Positions 33,991 through 43,505 of a stretch of 64,000 nucleotides of DNA are shown one piece after another (the first letter of the stretch is position 1; the number at the start of each line of letters is the position of its first letter). The position numbers were made by a program, and so were the translations under genes. The notes beneath the pieces were generated by a model. That model was given only the letters and a program-made list of their open reading frames with translations. It ran no database searches and had not been told where the DNA came from. The DNA lies in the NCBI GenBank assembly GCA_902475535.1, contig CABRZR010000004.1:62001-126000 (forward strand). Direction: 5' to 3'. This DNA is from QAMH01 sp900556425. GTDB lineage: Bacteria; Actinomycetota; Coriobacteriia; Coriobacteriales; QAMH01.

Positions 33991-34887
33991 TTACCGTCGC
34001 TTTCCCTTCGACGCGACTGCAGAAGCCGCGTGCCTTCTACCCGAAGCATTCCCCGCAAGGCGCGCGATGCAGTCAAGAAAAAACGCGGACATCTCTCTCA
34101 TGTTGCGCTCTTTCCACAGCTCGGAGAACACATGTTTTGCCAGATCTTTTCCACTGCTCGTAACGGCCGCATTGCACAAGTCATCTTTGTGCGATTCCAA
34201 AAAGGCACCTATAGCGTAATTCCGATCGTACTGCTCGCGAAATCCTAGATTATGAGAATGGTAGACTTCGGCATCTGCGGCGTAGGCAACGCGCATCCCG
34301 TCTCTCATAAACTTTGCAGCCATGAGCATGTCCTCGTTCGTCGCAACCTCGTCGAAACCGCCGCATGCAATATAGGTCTCACGTCGGTACGCCGAGCATG
34401 CATCCGATACAAAGAAGGCCTTTATTCCCATCGTGGACACATCCTCGAGCGAACGCACGACCGATGCCGCCGAATAGTTGTATGACCTCACCAGCTGCTC
34501 AAAGCGTCGGGCATCCTTCTTTGGAAGCTGCCTGCCAGATGACATCGCGATGTCGTCAAACTCCAGCATGGGGCGGATAAGGTTTTCAACATACCTTTCG
34601 GATACCGGCAACGCATCTTGCGTCAAGAACAAGATGAAGTCGCTTTGCAGCGTCCTCATCCCCAAATCACGCGTCAGTCCGTGATTAAAATCCTTGCGTT
34701 CGATGGAGATGAGCCGCACGTCCTCAAAGGATTCCACAATCGAAACCGTATCATCATCGGAACTCGAGTCTATGACAAGAATCTCATCAAGTGACCGGGT
34801 TTGGTTCTTCAGGAGTTCGAGCAATTCCCCAATCTCATCTTGCGCGTTCAGAGTTGGAATTATTATTCCGACAGTACAGGTTTCCAT
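33991..34887 (-). CDS. Glycosyltransferase family 2, rhamnosyltransferase-like
   Basis: 298 residues. It has VGIIIPTLNAQDEIGELLE, EILVIDSSSDDDTV and the FNHGLTRDLGM segment usual in RfbN/WbbL-type rhamnosyltransferases. FLTQDALPVS stands at the DXD position, followed by FVSDACSAYRRETYI and GFDEVATNEDM. GAGGAAAA precedes the ATG at a good distance. First gene of a two-gene minus-strand unit, divergent from the galactofuranosyltransferase-like gene. The rhamnose donor is inferred only from motif resemblance. Confidence 0.85.
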   Translation of the reverse strand: METCTVGIIIPTLNAQDEIGELLELLKNQTRSLDEILVIDSSSDDDTVSIVESFEDVRLISIERKDFNHGLTRDLGMRTLQSDFILFLTQDALPVSERYVENLIRPMLEFDDIAMSSGRQLPKKDARRFEQLVRSYNYSAASVVRSLEDVSTMGIKAFFVSDACSAYRRETYIACGGFDEVATNEDMLMAAKFMRDGMRVAYAADAEVYHSHNLGFREQYDRNYAIGAFLESHKDDLCNAAVTSSGKDLAKHVFSELWKERNMREMSAFFLDCIARLAGNASGRRHAASAVASKGKRR

Positions 34888-35003
34888 TCACGTTTTCCTC
34901 GTATCGTTACTCTCGATTTGTGTATCGTAGCAGACGACACGGGCACGAAAGTCGTTTAACATGCTTGAAGTCAAATTCGACCGGCTGCACGAAAAGGCAA
35001 GAT

Positions 35004-36095
35004 GTGACAACCCAGATCTTCTACATCGACGAGATATGTCCCGACTATCGACTGAACAACGCCGGATGCAAGGCGCGGGACGATGTTTCGTTTATTTTAA
35101 ATGACATCGGGTTTTCAAGAATCGTGATCAACTACGACTATCATGCCCGAATGACAAGCGGCGCCCTTTCCCGTCTTGGCTTTCATTTTTCAGCTGCAAG
35201 GGATTGGACAGACGCGCTTTCAAAAGTCGATGATGGAAGCATAGTCATCCTTCAGTTTCCTCTGATGCACCATTCGATTTTCGCAAAAGGCCCTTTCAAA
35301 AAAGCATACGAACGAGGCGTAAGGTTCATCTTGATAATTCACGACCTCGATTCCATCCGCCTCGGAGCAGAACGCGATAGAAGCCGTGCGGCAAAGAAGC
35401 GTATATACGCCGAAGAGCTTTCTCTCATCGATCTTTCTTCGGTTCTTATAGTGCATAACGAGGCGATGAAGAAGCGGCTAGTGGAAGTTCATGGCATCGA
35501 CCCCGAGAGGATTGTGCCGTTGCAGGTATTTGACTATCTTCTCTCGGATGAAAACGCCTATGCGACGGCATCGGGACCTGGAAGCCCGGTGATTATCGCC
35601 GGAAACCTTCAGAGGGGCAAGGCGGACTATCTCTACGAGCTGCCCGAAACGCCTAACTTCAATCTGTACGGTGCGAGCTTCGAGGACACGGGGAGACACA
35701 ATTTGCATTATATGGGGGAGTTTTCGCCAGAAGAGCTCATACCAAACCTGCAGGGTAGCTTCGGACTTGTCTGGGATGGACCGAGCACAAATACGTGCAC
35801 CGGCGCTTTTGGAGCCTATCTGCGCATCAACAACCCACACAAGACATCGCTATACCTTGCCGCCGGCCTTCCCGTCGCCATTTGGGATCAAGCCGCTCTC
35901 GCTCCCTTCATAAAAGAGCACGGAGCGGGAATAACCGTGCCGAGCTTGTCTATACTCGCCGATGCCCTCAACTCGATCTCGGCAGAGGAATACATGCGGA
36001 TGAGGGAAAACGCCCGGGACATTTCGAAGAAACTACGCGACGGCCATTTCTTAAAGCATGCGATTGACGAGGCTATGCTTCGTCCCATGCCCTGA
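35004..36095 (+). CDS. Galactofuranosyltransferase-like glycosyltransferase
   Basis: About 363 residues from a GTG at 35004, chosen because AAAAGG lies about 8 bases before it and homologous-looking sequence begins there (VTTQIFYIDEI). The frame is open upstream to 34791 without coding character. The pattern (RFILIIHDLDSIR, VHGIDPERIVPLQVFDYLL, GAFGAYLRINNPHKTSLYLAAGLPV) matches the firmicute/actinobacterial beta-1,6-galactofuranosyltransferase family of capsule clusters. It would need UDP-galactofuranose; no UDP-galactopyranose mutase lies in this window. Its end overlaps the convergent GT2 gene by 23 bases. Confidence 0.78.
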   Translation: MTTQIFYIDEICPDYRLNNAGCKARDDVSFILNDIGFSRIVINYDYHARMTSGALSRLGFHFSAARDWTDALSKVDDGSIVILQFPLMHHSIFAKGPFKKAYERGVRFILIIHDLDSIRLGAERDRSRAAKKRIYAEELSLIDLSSVLIVHNEAMKKRLVEVHGIDPERIVPLQVFDYLLSDENAYATASGPGSPVIIAGNLQRGKADYLYELPETPNFNLYGASFEDTGRHNLHYMGEFSPEELIPNLQGSFGLVWDGPSTNTCTGAFGAYLRINNPHKTSLYLAAGLPVAIWDQAALAPFIKEHGAGITVPSLSILADALNSISAEEYMRMRENARDISKKLRDGHFLKHAIDEAMLRPMP

Positions 36096-37095
36096 TGGCC
36101 CCCGCCTTGATCAAGAGCTTTCTAAGCGTTTGGTATATTCCCATTCGTACAAGCAAGCATTTTGCACGGAGCGCCAAAGGAAGATTGCCCCTAGGTTCCT
36201 CGACGAGAACATCCGCGAGCAACTCCCGGACATGCCTTCGCACGCCGATGCCTTCGACTGAATCCCCCGCCAGCGTATCAATACTCAGCAAAAAACGGAT
36301 GACCATTTGCTGACGCAAGCCTCTAAGGTCTGGATTGACTTCGATTTCCCTGATTTGCTCGACGGCCTTGAGTCCAGATGCCGCCTTTTTGGCATCAGCG
36401 CGATGCAGAAGGGAACCTTCGGTCTGGCGATACCAGTACAGCCGATCATCAATCCAACAAACATCGCTCACGTTGCCTAGATACTGGTGGAGAAACGCTG
36501 CGTCCTCAAAGAGCCACATGTCCTCGTCGAACGGGCCCGAGGCCGCTGCAAAAGCACGCAGGCAATCGGCTTTGAACAAGTAAGAATACAGATAATGACC
36601 GCGTCTCCCCTGATAGAGCAGGGATTCGAGCTCGCTAAACTTAATAACTCCCTCAGGAAGCGTTGCTTCTGCATACAAATCGGAAACGGGCAACTCGCCC
36701 TCTTCATTGAATGATTTTATACCGATAGCGACAAGCTCACAGCGACAGGCAGAGATGCGCTCCGCGATCTTTTCCAAAGCGCCCGGCGCAACATAGTCAT
36801 CGGCATCGACAAACCAGATCCAGTCTCCGGACGCCTCGATTAATCCGCGATTTCGAGCCGCCGATGGGCCCCGATTCGCCGTATGGACTGACGAGACCCT
36901 CTTGTCCCGGCAAGACCACTCATCACACAATTCAGGGGTGGAATCGCTCGACCCATCGTCCACGAGCAAAACCTGGAGGTTCGAATAATCTTGCTCCACG
37001 ATGCTCCGCACGCATTCATCCAAGTATCTTTCGGCGTTATACGCTGGAATGACGACAGAAATCAAAGGCGACATCCCGTGCTCTTTTCCCGTCAT
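36073..37095 (-). CDS. Glycosyltransferase family 2
   Basis: About 340 residues from the ATG at 37095, which overlaps the flippase stop as TGATG; the frame runs further upstream but inside the flippase gene. GT2 motifs are LISVVIPAYNAERYLDECVRS, VLLVDDGSSDSTPEL and DWIWFVDADDYVAPG with the DXD motif. The helical C-terminal half resembles capsule transferases of the EpsJ type. Translational coupling to the flippase points to a shared role in repeat-unit assembly and export. Confidence 0.9.
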   Translation of the reverse strand: MTGKEHGMSPLISVVIPAYNAERYLDECVRSIVEQDYSNLQVLLVDDGSSDSTPELCDEWSCRDKRVSSVHTANRGPSAARNRGLIEASGDWIWFVDADDYVAPGALEKIAERISACRCELVAIGIKSFNEEGELPVSDLYAEATLPEGVIKFSELESLLYQGRRGHYLYSYLFKADCLRAFAAASGPFDEDMWLFEDAAFLHQYLGNVSDVCWIDDRLYWYRQTEGSLLHRADAKKAASGLKAVEQIREIEVNPDLRGLRQQMVIRFLLSIDTLAGDSVEGIGVRRHVRELLADVLVEEPRGNLPLALRAKCLLVRMGIYQTLRKLLIKAGAIRAWDEA

Positions 37096-38549
37096 CACTG
37101 GCTTTTTCCTCTCGCTCCTATAATCCGATGAAAGTGTTTGTTTTTCGTCGCGATGCAATACGCGAAAGCGAGCACGCAGAAAAACGCCACACCGACAACC
37201 ATCTCCACGAGAAGCGTGGGCACCGAAACGCCCACAATCGAAACGAGTGGAATCGATATCACGCGAATGAGAATCGTCATGAGAGCGCCGATGACGACAA
37301 ACGGGAGCATGTTGCGTAGGTAGCGCAATAACGGAAGTTCGCCACGGACAAAATACGCCTGGACAGCTAGCACGACGAGCTCGGCGGCAACGGTCCCGAT
37401 TGCCGCGCCCAACGCCCCCAAGCGACTGATGAGCACGAGGCACAGCACGATATTTGCAACGGCACCTATGCAAACGGAAATGGTGTAGTGGTTGTCACGG
37501 TACATGGGCAGCAGGTACTGGGCTCCTATTACGTTCGTCGCGCAAATGAGGGGCACTACCCAGGCAAGAACCACCATCACGGGAATGCAAGGATCATAGC
37601 CCGGTCCAAAGAAAACCGGCACGAACTCGGGCGCGATGCCCGCGATACCAAATGCCACGGCAAGACCACCAGCCAACATGAACCACATGGACGTATCGAG
37701 CAAAGCGAGCCCTTCTTCATGCTTTCCGGAGGCAAAGAGGCCCGACATATGCGGAAGCATAACCGTTCCCAGAGCCGTAATTACGGCAAGGGGCATCTTC
37801 GCCATCTTCTCCGAATAGTCGAAATAGCCAGTCTGCTCCATCGTCGACATAACGCCGAGCAAAATGGAGTTAAGCGTCGTATAGAGGCTAATCGCAATAA
37901 CGGGAATAAAGAGCTTCAGATTAGGAAGGAAATGCACCTTCACCTCAGCCCACGTAGGTCTGGAAAAACTCACGTACTGGCGCGCAAACGGCATGAGCAG
38001 CGCAAAGCCAAGCAGCAAGGCAAGAGAGTGAATGCCGCAATAGAGGTAAACATCCTGGGCAGAGCGGATGATGGTGAATATGCCGACAAGCTCGAGGGCC
38101 TTTGTGGCGATGTTTATGACGGTCGCCTTGGCAAAGTCCTCCATGCCAAAAAAGAGCCATGAAATGTTAACAATGCCCGAAAACACGTACATCGCCCAAA
38201 GCAACGCGACGAGCGTGCCTCCCTGGGGCATGACAAGCGCATAGGCAAGGTAGATGAGAAAGACGGGAACCGCGATGACAAGCTGCGAAGCAAATACCGA
38301 CCAAAAGGTCTTGCTGCGCTTTTCCGGATCATCAGCGACCGCGGCAATGGTACGCACGCCATAATTTGACATACCCAAAGTCGCAAACATCACGAAATAT
38401 GCCGCGATTGCGTAGGTATATGAAAACTCGCCCACGCCCCCTGGCCCGAGCACACGCGAGAGATACGGCGTGGAGATGAGCGGCGCAATAATCAAAAAGA
38501 TCTGATACGCCGAATTGTAGATAAAGTTTTTCTTTACAGAATGTGACAT
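37095..38549 (-). CDS. Polysaccharide flippase, Wzx-like
   Basis: 484 residues with about 14 hydrophobic helices. The opening VKKNFIYNSAYQIFLIIAPLISTPYLSRVLG is the classic RfbX/Wzx N-terminus. It should flip undecaprenyl-diphosphate-linked repeat units outward. It is the second flippase of this type in the window (the other is at 13449) and differs from it in sequence, so the two probably serve different glycans or stages. A TATAGT box lies 7 bases before the ATG with no ribosome site between, suggesting a leaderless message. Confidence 0.93.
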   Translation of the reverse strand: MSHSVKKNFIYNSAYQIFLIIAPLISTPYLSRVLGPGGVGEFSYTYAIAAYFVMFATLGMSNYGVRTIAAVADDPEKRSKTFWSVFASQLVIAVPVFLIYLAYALVMPQGGTLVALLWAMYVFSGIVNISWLFFGMEDFAKATVINIATKALELVGIFTIIRSAQDVYLYCGIHSLALLLGFALLMPFARQYVSFSRPTWAEVKVHFLPNLKLFIPVIAISLYTTLNSILLGVMSTMEQTGYFDYSEKMAKMPLAVITALGTVMLPHMSGLFASGKHEEGLALLDTSMWFMLAGGLAVAFGIAGIAPEFVPVFFGPGYDPCIPVMVVLAWVVPLICATNVIGAQYLLPMYRDNHYTISVCIGAVANIVLCLVLISRLGALGAAIGTVAAELVVLAVQAYFVRGELPLLRYLRNMLPFVVIGALMTILIRVISIPLVSIVGVSVPTLLVEMVVGVAFFCVLAFAYCIATKNKHFHRIIGARGKSQ

Positions 38550-38556
38550 GATCGCA

Positions 38557-38562
38557 ACTATA
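38557..38562 (-). promoter_or_regulatory. -10 box of the flippase gene, probable leaderless start
   Basis: The minus strand reads TATAGT at 38562-38557. Seven bases separate it from the ATG at 38549, the normal distance from -10 box to transcription start. No good -35 match is present. Confidence 0.4.
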
Positions 38563-38601
38563 CCGCATTGACACGAAGAGTCGGGGCGCTAACACCTAAT
38601 G

Positions 38602-38610
38602 TGATATATT
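38602..38610 (+). promoter_or_regulatory. Extended -10 box upstream of the polymerase gene
   Basis: TGATATATT (TGn plus TATATT) on the plus strand would start transcription near 38617, giving a leader of about 43 bases to the TTG at 38660 or 79 bases to the ATG at 38696. Confidence 0.4.
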
Positions 38611-38659
38611 GTCGATTCAGGTCCCAATCACCCAATCATGATAACCACATGGTGCCGCT

Positions 38660-39898
38660 TTGATTAAAGTCAAGGAAAACGACCAACAAGGGAATATGCA
38701 TATTCAGCTCGGCAATGTCGACGCATGCGAGCTGTTATTCCTCATCGCCTTCGCAATCTGGATGGTTTTTCAGCTTCTTGGGGAAGCATTGGTGGGACCT
38801 CTTGTCTCTGGTTCCATTGAAAAGACAGTTCGTTATGGCTGCATCGGCCTGCTCCTTTTCAGCGAATTAATCGGCGGCAGATACGATAAACGCACGATAC
38901 TTTGGCTGGCATTCGCATGGATTCTTTGCATCGGCATGATTAACGCTGCGGAAGCCTACTACATCGATTGCATAATCTTTGCATTTTGTGCACGTAACGT
39001 TGCGATGAACAAGATCCTCAAAGTCGCATTTTGGAGTTCGACACTGGTTTGTGCCGGAGTAATCCTGTGCTCTCTTGTGGGTATCATTCCCAATTACATA
39101 TTCACCGGCGGAGATCGCCAACGATGGCTTCTCGGATTCCGATACATGCTCTTTCCCTCGATGATTGTCTTCAACATCACTTGTATCGTCATCCTCCTTA
39201 AACGATACGACTTCAGTTGGACGCACGCCGCCGGTCTATTTATGGCAAACCTCGCAATCTACTTTGCGACAGACTCGCGTCTTTCCTTCTATCTCGCCGT
39301 AATCGCAATTATTGCCGGTCTTTGCTGTTCAAAACTTCCCAAAAACCGTCATGGCGCCGTAGCCATCCAAGGCCGCAACATCATTTACAGTAAACCCGTG
39401 AAATGGCTCGTGTTTCTTGCATTCCCTCTTTGCGCAGCGGCTATGCTCGCAGCTACGATTTTTTATACGCCAGATAATTCCATTCTGAACACGCTGAACG
39501 GCATTCTGGGCCGTCGTCTGGAATACGGAAACGCAACCTTAAATACATATGGATTCACGCTCTTCGGACAAGAGATTCTGCAAATTGGTAACGGACTCGA
39601 TGTATCCGGCGGCTCTTCAACCGTCGGCGCATACAACTACATCGACTCTCTTTATGTAAAACTTTTCGTTCAGATTGGCGTTATTCCTGCGCTGGTCTTC
39701 TTTGGAGCTTTTACCGCACTATGCATCTGGGCTTACAAAAACCATGATTGGTTTCTTGTATCCATGCTCGTTATCCTCGCTATCCATTTCACCGTAGATG
39801 ATCTGTCACTATTCCTCAGATACGACATATTGTTACTCTACCTGTCACTTCCCATAGCAAACATTGTTGCAACCAAAAAATCAAAGGAGCTTACATGA
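38660..39898 (+). CDS. O-antigen/capsule polymerase, Wzy-like
   Basis: 412 residues with about ten hydrophobic helices and no soluble domain. A periplasmic-side loop of about 60 residues (NSILNTLNGILGRRLEYG to GGSSTVGAYNYIDSLYVKL) lies before the last helices; D-SLYVKL is a common feature of small Wzy-like polymerases of capsule clusters. It should join repeat units on the outer membrane face. The start may be TTG 38660 or ATG 38696, the latter with AAGGGA very close upstream. The stop overlaps the next start (ATGA). Confidence 0.75.
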   Translation: MIKVKENDQQGNMHIQLGNVDACELLFLIAFAIWMVFQLLGEALVGPLVSGSIEKTVRYGCIGLLLFSELIGGRYDKRTILWLAFAWILCIGMINAAEAYYIDCIIFAFCARNVAMNKILKVAFWSSTLVCAGVILCSLVGIIPNYIFTGGDRQRWLLGFRYMLFPSMIVFNITCIVILLKRYDFSWTHAAGLFMANLAIYFATDSRLSFYLAVIAIIAGLCCSKLPKNRHGAVAIQGRNIIYSKPVKWLVFLAFPLCAAAMLAATIFYTPDNSILNTLNGILGRRLEYGNATLNTYGFTLFGQEILQIGNGLDVSGGSSTVGAYNYIDSLYVKLFVQIGVIPALVFFGAFTALCIWAYKNHDWFLVSMLVILAIHFTVDDLSLFLRYDILLLYLSLPIANIVATKKSKELT

Positions 39899-40452
39899 CG
39901 CTTCGTCAATTGCTTTCTCTTGTTCGTGCGCATTTGCTGCTGATCATTGTCATACCCATCTGCTTTGCACTAGCATCATGGGCAATTGTTTCGGTAGTGC
40001 CTAAAGACTACGTTGTGCAGAGTACGGTATTGATACCTGTAAGCGAGCAAATGGCAGCAGCCGACAGAAACATGACGGCAGGACTTACCCGCGTCGCCAA
40101 TGGCAGCGTGGCACACGCGGCACTGATTAGTCGACACCCCGATATCGATGTAGATGAGCTGGTCATCGAAGCAACGAAGCCCGATGAGAGCGATGTCATA
40201 GTCATTGATGTTACCGGGGCTTCCCGCGAGGATGCAAGCGTCATCGCAAACGAGCTTGCATCATACATCTGTGATTACGCACTCAACACGCTCGATAAAG
40301 AGGGTGTCGAAATCATCAGTTACGCAAGCCCGGACACATCATCCGCAAGTCCAAGCCCTCTCAAATATGCAGTTGAATTTGCCGTGCTGGGATTGCTCGT
40401 GGCAATTGTGGTAATCATAATTCGCGCACAGAAAAGAAGCGATACCGTATAG
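39895..40452 (+). CDS. Wzz/YveK-type chain-length determinant-like protein
   Basis: 185 residues. It has one N-terminal helix (LLLIIVIPICFALASWAIVSVV), an extracytoplasmic domain of about 115 residues (DYVVQSTVLIPVSEQM, then VIDVTGASREDASVIANELASY) and a C-terminal helix (YAVEFAVLGLLVAIVVIII). This is the Wzz fold without the proline-rich cytoplasmic kinase tail. It probably sets polymer length with the adjacent Wzy-like protein, whose stop overlaps its start. No BY-kinase or phosphatase gene is next to it, unlike most capsule loci of Gram-positive bacteria. Confidence 0.82.
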   Translation: MTLRQLLSLVRAHLLLIIVIPICFALASWAIVSVVPKDYVVQSTVLIPVSEQMAAADRNMTAGLTRVANGSVAHAALISRHPDIDVDELVIEATKPDESDVIVIDVTGASREDASVIANELASYICDYALNTLDKEGVEIISYASPDTSSASPSPLKYAVEFAVLGLLVAIVVIIIRAQKRSDTV

Positions 40453-40477
40453 CGCCACGAAAGCGCATATAGTCTCT

Positions 40478-41353
40478 CTACTTTCCGCTCGCGTTCTTGC
40501 CAAACATAGCGCTAAAGGTCTCGAAGAACACCTTCAAATCAATCTTCGCACTGCGATTGCGCACATAAAAAAGCTCGAGGCTCTGACGCTCGCCGTCCTC
40601 GTACTTGGCATCATTGCGCGATACGGTCTGCCACCAGCCCGTGATGCCGGGCGTCACCGATAAGAACTCCACGACCGAATCATCGTAGGCTGCAAGCTCG
40701 TCAGGTTCGACGGGACGCGGACCGATGACACTCATCTCGCCCGTAAGCACGTTCCAGAACTGAGGCAGCTCATCGAGCGAAGTCTTGCGCAAAAACTTGC
40801 CGATTTTCGTAATACGCGGATCGTTGTCGACTTTGTGCTCGGCTTCCCACTGCTTGAGTTGCTCGGGCGTAAGGTGCTTCTCGACATCGTCGGCCCCTGG
40901 CACCATCGAACGCAATTTGTAGATGTTCATGGGCACACCATAACGCCCGACGCGCTTGTGCTTATATATGGGCGATCCGGGATTATCGAGCCATATAAGA
41001 CCGCATACGGCAAGTGTCGGGATGAAACAGGCAACAGACGCGCAGGCGGAAAACGCCACATCGAAGCCACGCTTAAGCACATGGTAGCGATACGTATCGT
41101 CTATGCCTGGAATAGGTTGACGCTGTACGGGATTGAGCACGATGTCAGTTCCGCGCGTCGCCTTGTCAAGCACGTTTTGTGCCTGGACACTTGTGACGTC
41201 AATGATTTCGTCGGGTGTTGGTTTGCCCTTGCGATCGCGCTTCCACGCGACGATTTGGCCCGCAGCAGCAACGGCAATCGAGGCACCCGCAAACACAGCT
41301 GCACCCGTCTTGAGGACCTTGCCCCAGCCTCCCCTATGTGCATTACGAGTCAT
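40478..41353 (-). CDS. Polyprenyl-phosphate sugar-1-phosphate transferase (bacterial sugar transferase)
   Basis: 291 residues. An N-terminal hydrophobic segment and linker lead to the monotopic phosphoglycosyl transferase core: YHVLKRGFDVAFSACASV (re-entrant helix), YKHKRVGRYGVPMNIYKLRSM, KFLRKTSLDELPQFWNVLTG and SVIGPRPVEPDEL. It starts repeat-unit synthesis by moving a sugar phosphate onto undecaprenyl phosphate. The core lacks the large N-terminal membrane domain of WcaJ, so it belongs to the small type. A CGGGAG site precedes the ATG. It follows the DUF4012 gene at 92 bases. Confidence 0.93.
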   Translation of the reverse strand: MTRNAHRGGWGKVLKTGAAVFAGASIAVAAAGQIVAWKRDRKGKPTPDEIIDVTSVQAQNVLDKATRGTDIVLNPVQRQPIPGIDDTYRYHVLKRGFDVAFSACASVACFIPTLAVCGLIWLDNPGSPIYKHKRVGRYGVPMNIYKLRSMVPGADDVEKHLTPEQLKQWEAEHKVDNDPRITKIGKFLRKTSLDELPQFWNVLTGEMSVIGPRPVEPDELAAYDDSVVEFLSVTPGITGWWQTVSRNDAKYEDGERQSLELFYVRNRSAKIDLKVFFETFSAMFGKNASGK

Positions 41354-41445
41354 GCGTCTCCCGAATATCGAATGAAAGCATCTGCTGCATGGTACAGCAG
41401 AAAGCGGCCCTTTGGCACGTCGGACTGTTACATGTACCTCAGCGG

Positions 41446-43356
41446 CTAAAGAGCCTCATTTGCCAAAGGCGTCATATCGATCTGCAGAGAGGTTTCTGCC
41501 TTGGGCGACGTCGTCACCGTGTAGCTGATGATCGTACTCTCCCCGCCGTTGATGCCCGTAATGCCGTACCAGACCTCGTTACCGTTATAACTTGCCTTGG
41601 TCATCTCGTCAGGACCAGGCGTGGTATACCACTCGCCACCAAAGTAGCTCGAATCGAAGAAGTAGCCATTCGTCTGCATGTTCGAGATACTGCCACCTGC
41701 CGGCGCATAGAGATACACGTCCAAATGCATGTCGCTCACGCTACGCTTGATGGCCGCCTCGCCGGTGATGTACCAGGACATATCGGAGGCAGCAGCGTCA
41801 CTAAGCGTGTTGCTAAAGGTGACGGTGACGTCATAACTCATAGAGCCGTCGGCATTCTTGCGTCCGTCGCTTACCTGCGTATCCGCATCGAGATACCAGA
41901 AGCTCTTCGCGCCTGACGCGGCTCCAAAGTAGATACCCGCAACGGGTTCGGTTTCGCTCACGGAAGTCAAACCGGCTGCGCCAAGCTTGGTGACGATGGC
42001 CTCCTCCTCGGGATTGGCCATCCAGATGTAGAAGCGGCGGTCATCAAGCGAGGTATTGACGACTTCGAGGAACTTTGCCAAGTCGACCTCGCCCAGATTG
42101 CCGAGCACCTGGTCAAGCGCCGCACTGGCGACCTCGGCAAAGAACGCGTCCTGAATCTCGTTCTCATCGCCGTAACGCAAGTAGACTTCGTTCATGAGAA
42201 TCTGCGCGGCATTGGTACCATCGACAACCGTGCCATTGCTCGTGGTCACGCCTCCGGTGAGCGCGAGGATGCGCTGCAGAAAGACCGGATCGAGCATGAC
42301 GATGCCATCGACCTCCGTGTTGCCGCTCGACTCCCAGATAGCCTTCTGGAGCTCGGCCACGCGCGGGAAGTTGGGAATGTAGCCAACGTCACGCATATCC
42401 ATGCCCACGCGCTTGCCAAAGATCAGGAGTTCCTCATCGGTGAGGGGCAAGGCCGCCTCTCCGGTATCGGGGCGCGGGGCAGTCTCGCTCCCCACGAAAT
42501 CGCCCATGCTCATCTTACCGTCCTCGACGGTCATGATGCCAAAGGACCCCGCCATGCCGCCGGTGGAGCGCGGCTCGGCATTGTTCGCGGCGATCACGAG
42601 GTAGTGGGCGGGCTCGCCATCGGCACCGAGCATGCCGGGCAGCAGATGCGAGAGCTCGCTTGCGTACTCGGAGACGGTATCGAGCGTGCCGACCAGCCCC
42701 TTGACGGTCTGGACGGGCTCCTTGAGCTGGTCGAGGTGAGAATCGCCCATCTTGGCGACCTGCTCGGCGCAATCGTGAATCGTGGGATACTCGGCACCGA
42801 GCGGCGTGAGCATGTCCTCGACGGCCTGCACGTTGACGCCGCCATCGACCACGATGCCCGAAAGTCCCTCTGCGGGAAGCGCGTTGATAAGCGGCGTAAC
42901 CGCCTTGGCGCATAGCATGTCCGCCACGCTCGCAATCGTGCGCACCTGGGCGATATCGCTACCATAGACGGGAATGAGCGTGGCAGCGGCCCACAGAGGG
43001 CTGCTCACGTTGTCGTTGAGCTTCTTGGCGGTTGCCGAAAGCTCCGTCGCCGTTTTTCCAGCACCGATCTTATCGCCCTCCTTGAGCTGCGTGACGAGCG
43101 TCTTTCCCTGGTCCATGAGGACTTCGGCATCCGCCTTGGCATCCTTGGCGCTCATGGCAAGGGCCACGCCCGAACAGCCCAGGATGAGAATGACCGCCAC
43201 GACGACCACGATGATGATGTTGCGACGTTTGTGGTTCTTGGGGCGCCGCGCGCTGTGTCCGACGTAATTGCTCGCGTTGTACGCTGCCATATCCGACCGC
43301 AAGACGGGCTGCTGCCCACTGCGACTGTGGTTACCGTGAGCGGAATACCTGACCAT
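41446..43356 (-). CDS. DUF4012 cell-surface protein
   Basis: About 636 residues from the ATG at 43356, chosen because GGGGAG lies 4 bases before it; the frame is open to 43380. One N-terminal helix (NIIIVVVVAVILILGCSGVAL) anchors a long extracytoplasmic part. The family marker is HYLVIAANNAEPRSTGGMAGSFG followed by GFIGS-like and PNFPRVAELQKAIWESSG segments, typical of DUF4012. These proteins sit beside exopolysaccharide genes in many actinobacteria, as here next to the phosphoglycosyl transferase. The reaction is unknown. Confidence 0.85.
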   Translation of the reverse strand: MVRYSAHGNHSRSGQQPVLRSDMAAYNASNYVGHSARRPKNHKRRNIIIVVVVAVILILGCSGVALAMSAKDAKADAEVLMDQGKTLVTQLKEGDKIGAGKTATELSATAKKLNDNVSSPLWAAATLIPVYGSDIAQVRTIASVADMLCAKAVTPLINALPAEGLSGIVVDGGVNVQAVEDMLTPLGAEYPTIHDCAEQVAKMGDSHLDQLKEPVQTVKGLVGTLDTVSEYASELSHLLPGMLGADGEPAHYLVIAANNAEPRSTGGMAGSFGIMTVEDGKMSMGDFVGSETAPRPDTGEAALPLTDEELLIFGKRVGMDMRDVGYIPNFPRVAELQKAIWESSGNTEVDGIVMLDPVFLQRILALTGGVTTSNGTVVDGTNAAQILMNEVYLRYGDENEIQDAFFAEVASAALDQVLGNLGEVDLAKFLEVVNTSLDDRRFYIWMANPEEEAIVTKLGAAGLTSVSETEPVAGIYFGAASGAKSFWYLDADTQVSDGRKNADGSMSYDVTVTFSNTLSDAAASDMSWYITGEAAIKRSVSDMHLDVYLYAPAGGSISNMQTNGYFFDSSYFGGEWYTTPGPDEMTKASYNGNEVWYGITGINGGESTIISYTVTTSPKAETSLQIDMTPLANEAL

Positions 43357-43505
43357 GATGCTCCCCATGTTCGAAATCACTGGTTATCGTGAGTTTTCAT
43401 GACAAATGTCTGCTCATGATACCGCAAGAGCCCCAAAGGCACGGTTTCTCCACGCATTCTATGCGATACTAGGTTTACCAATCACCCGCGAGAGAAGGAC
43501 GCACC

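Noticed and set aside
34791..35003. Upstream extension of the galactofuranosyltransferase-like frame
   Set aside because: It runs antisense into the GT2 gene and lacks family sequence; GTG 35004 has a ribosome site.
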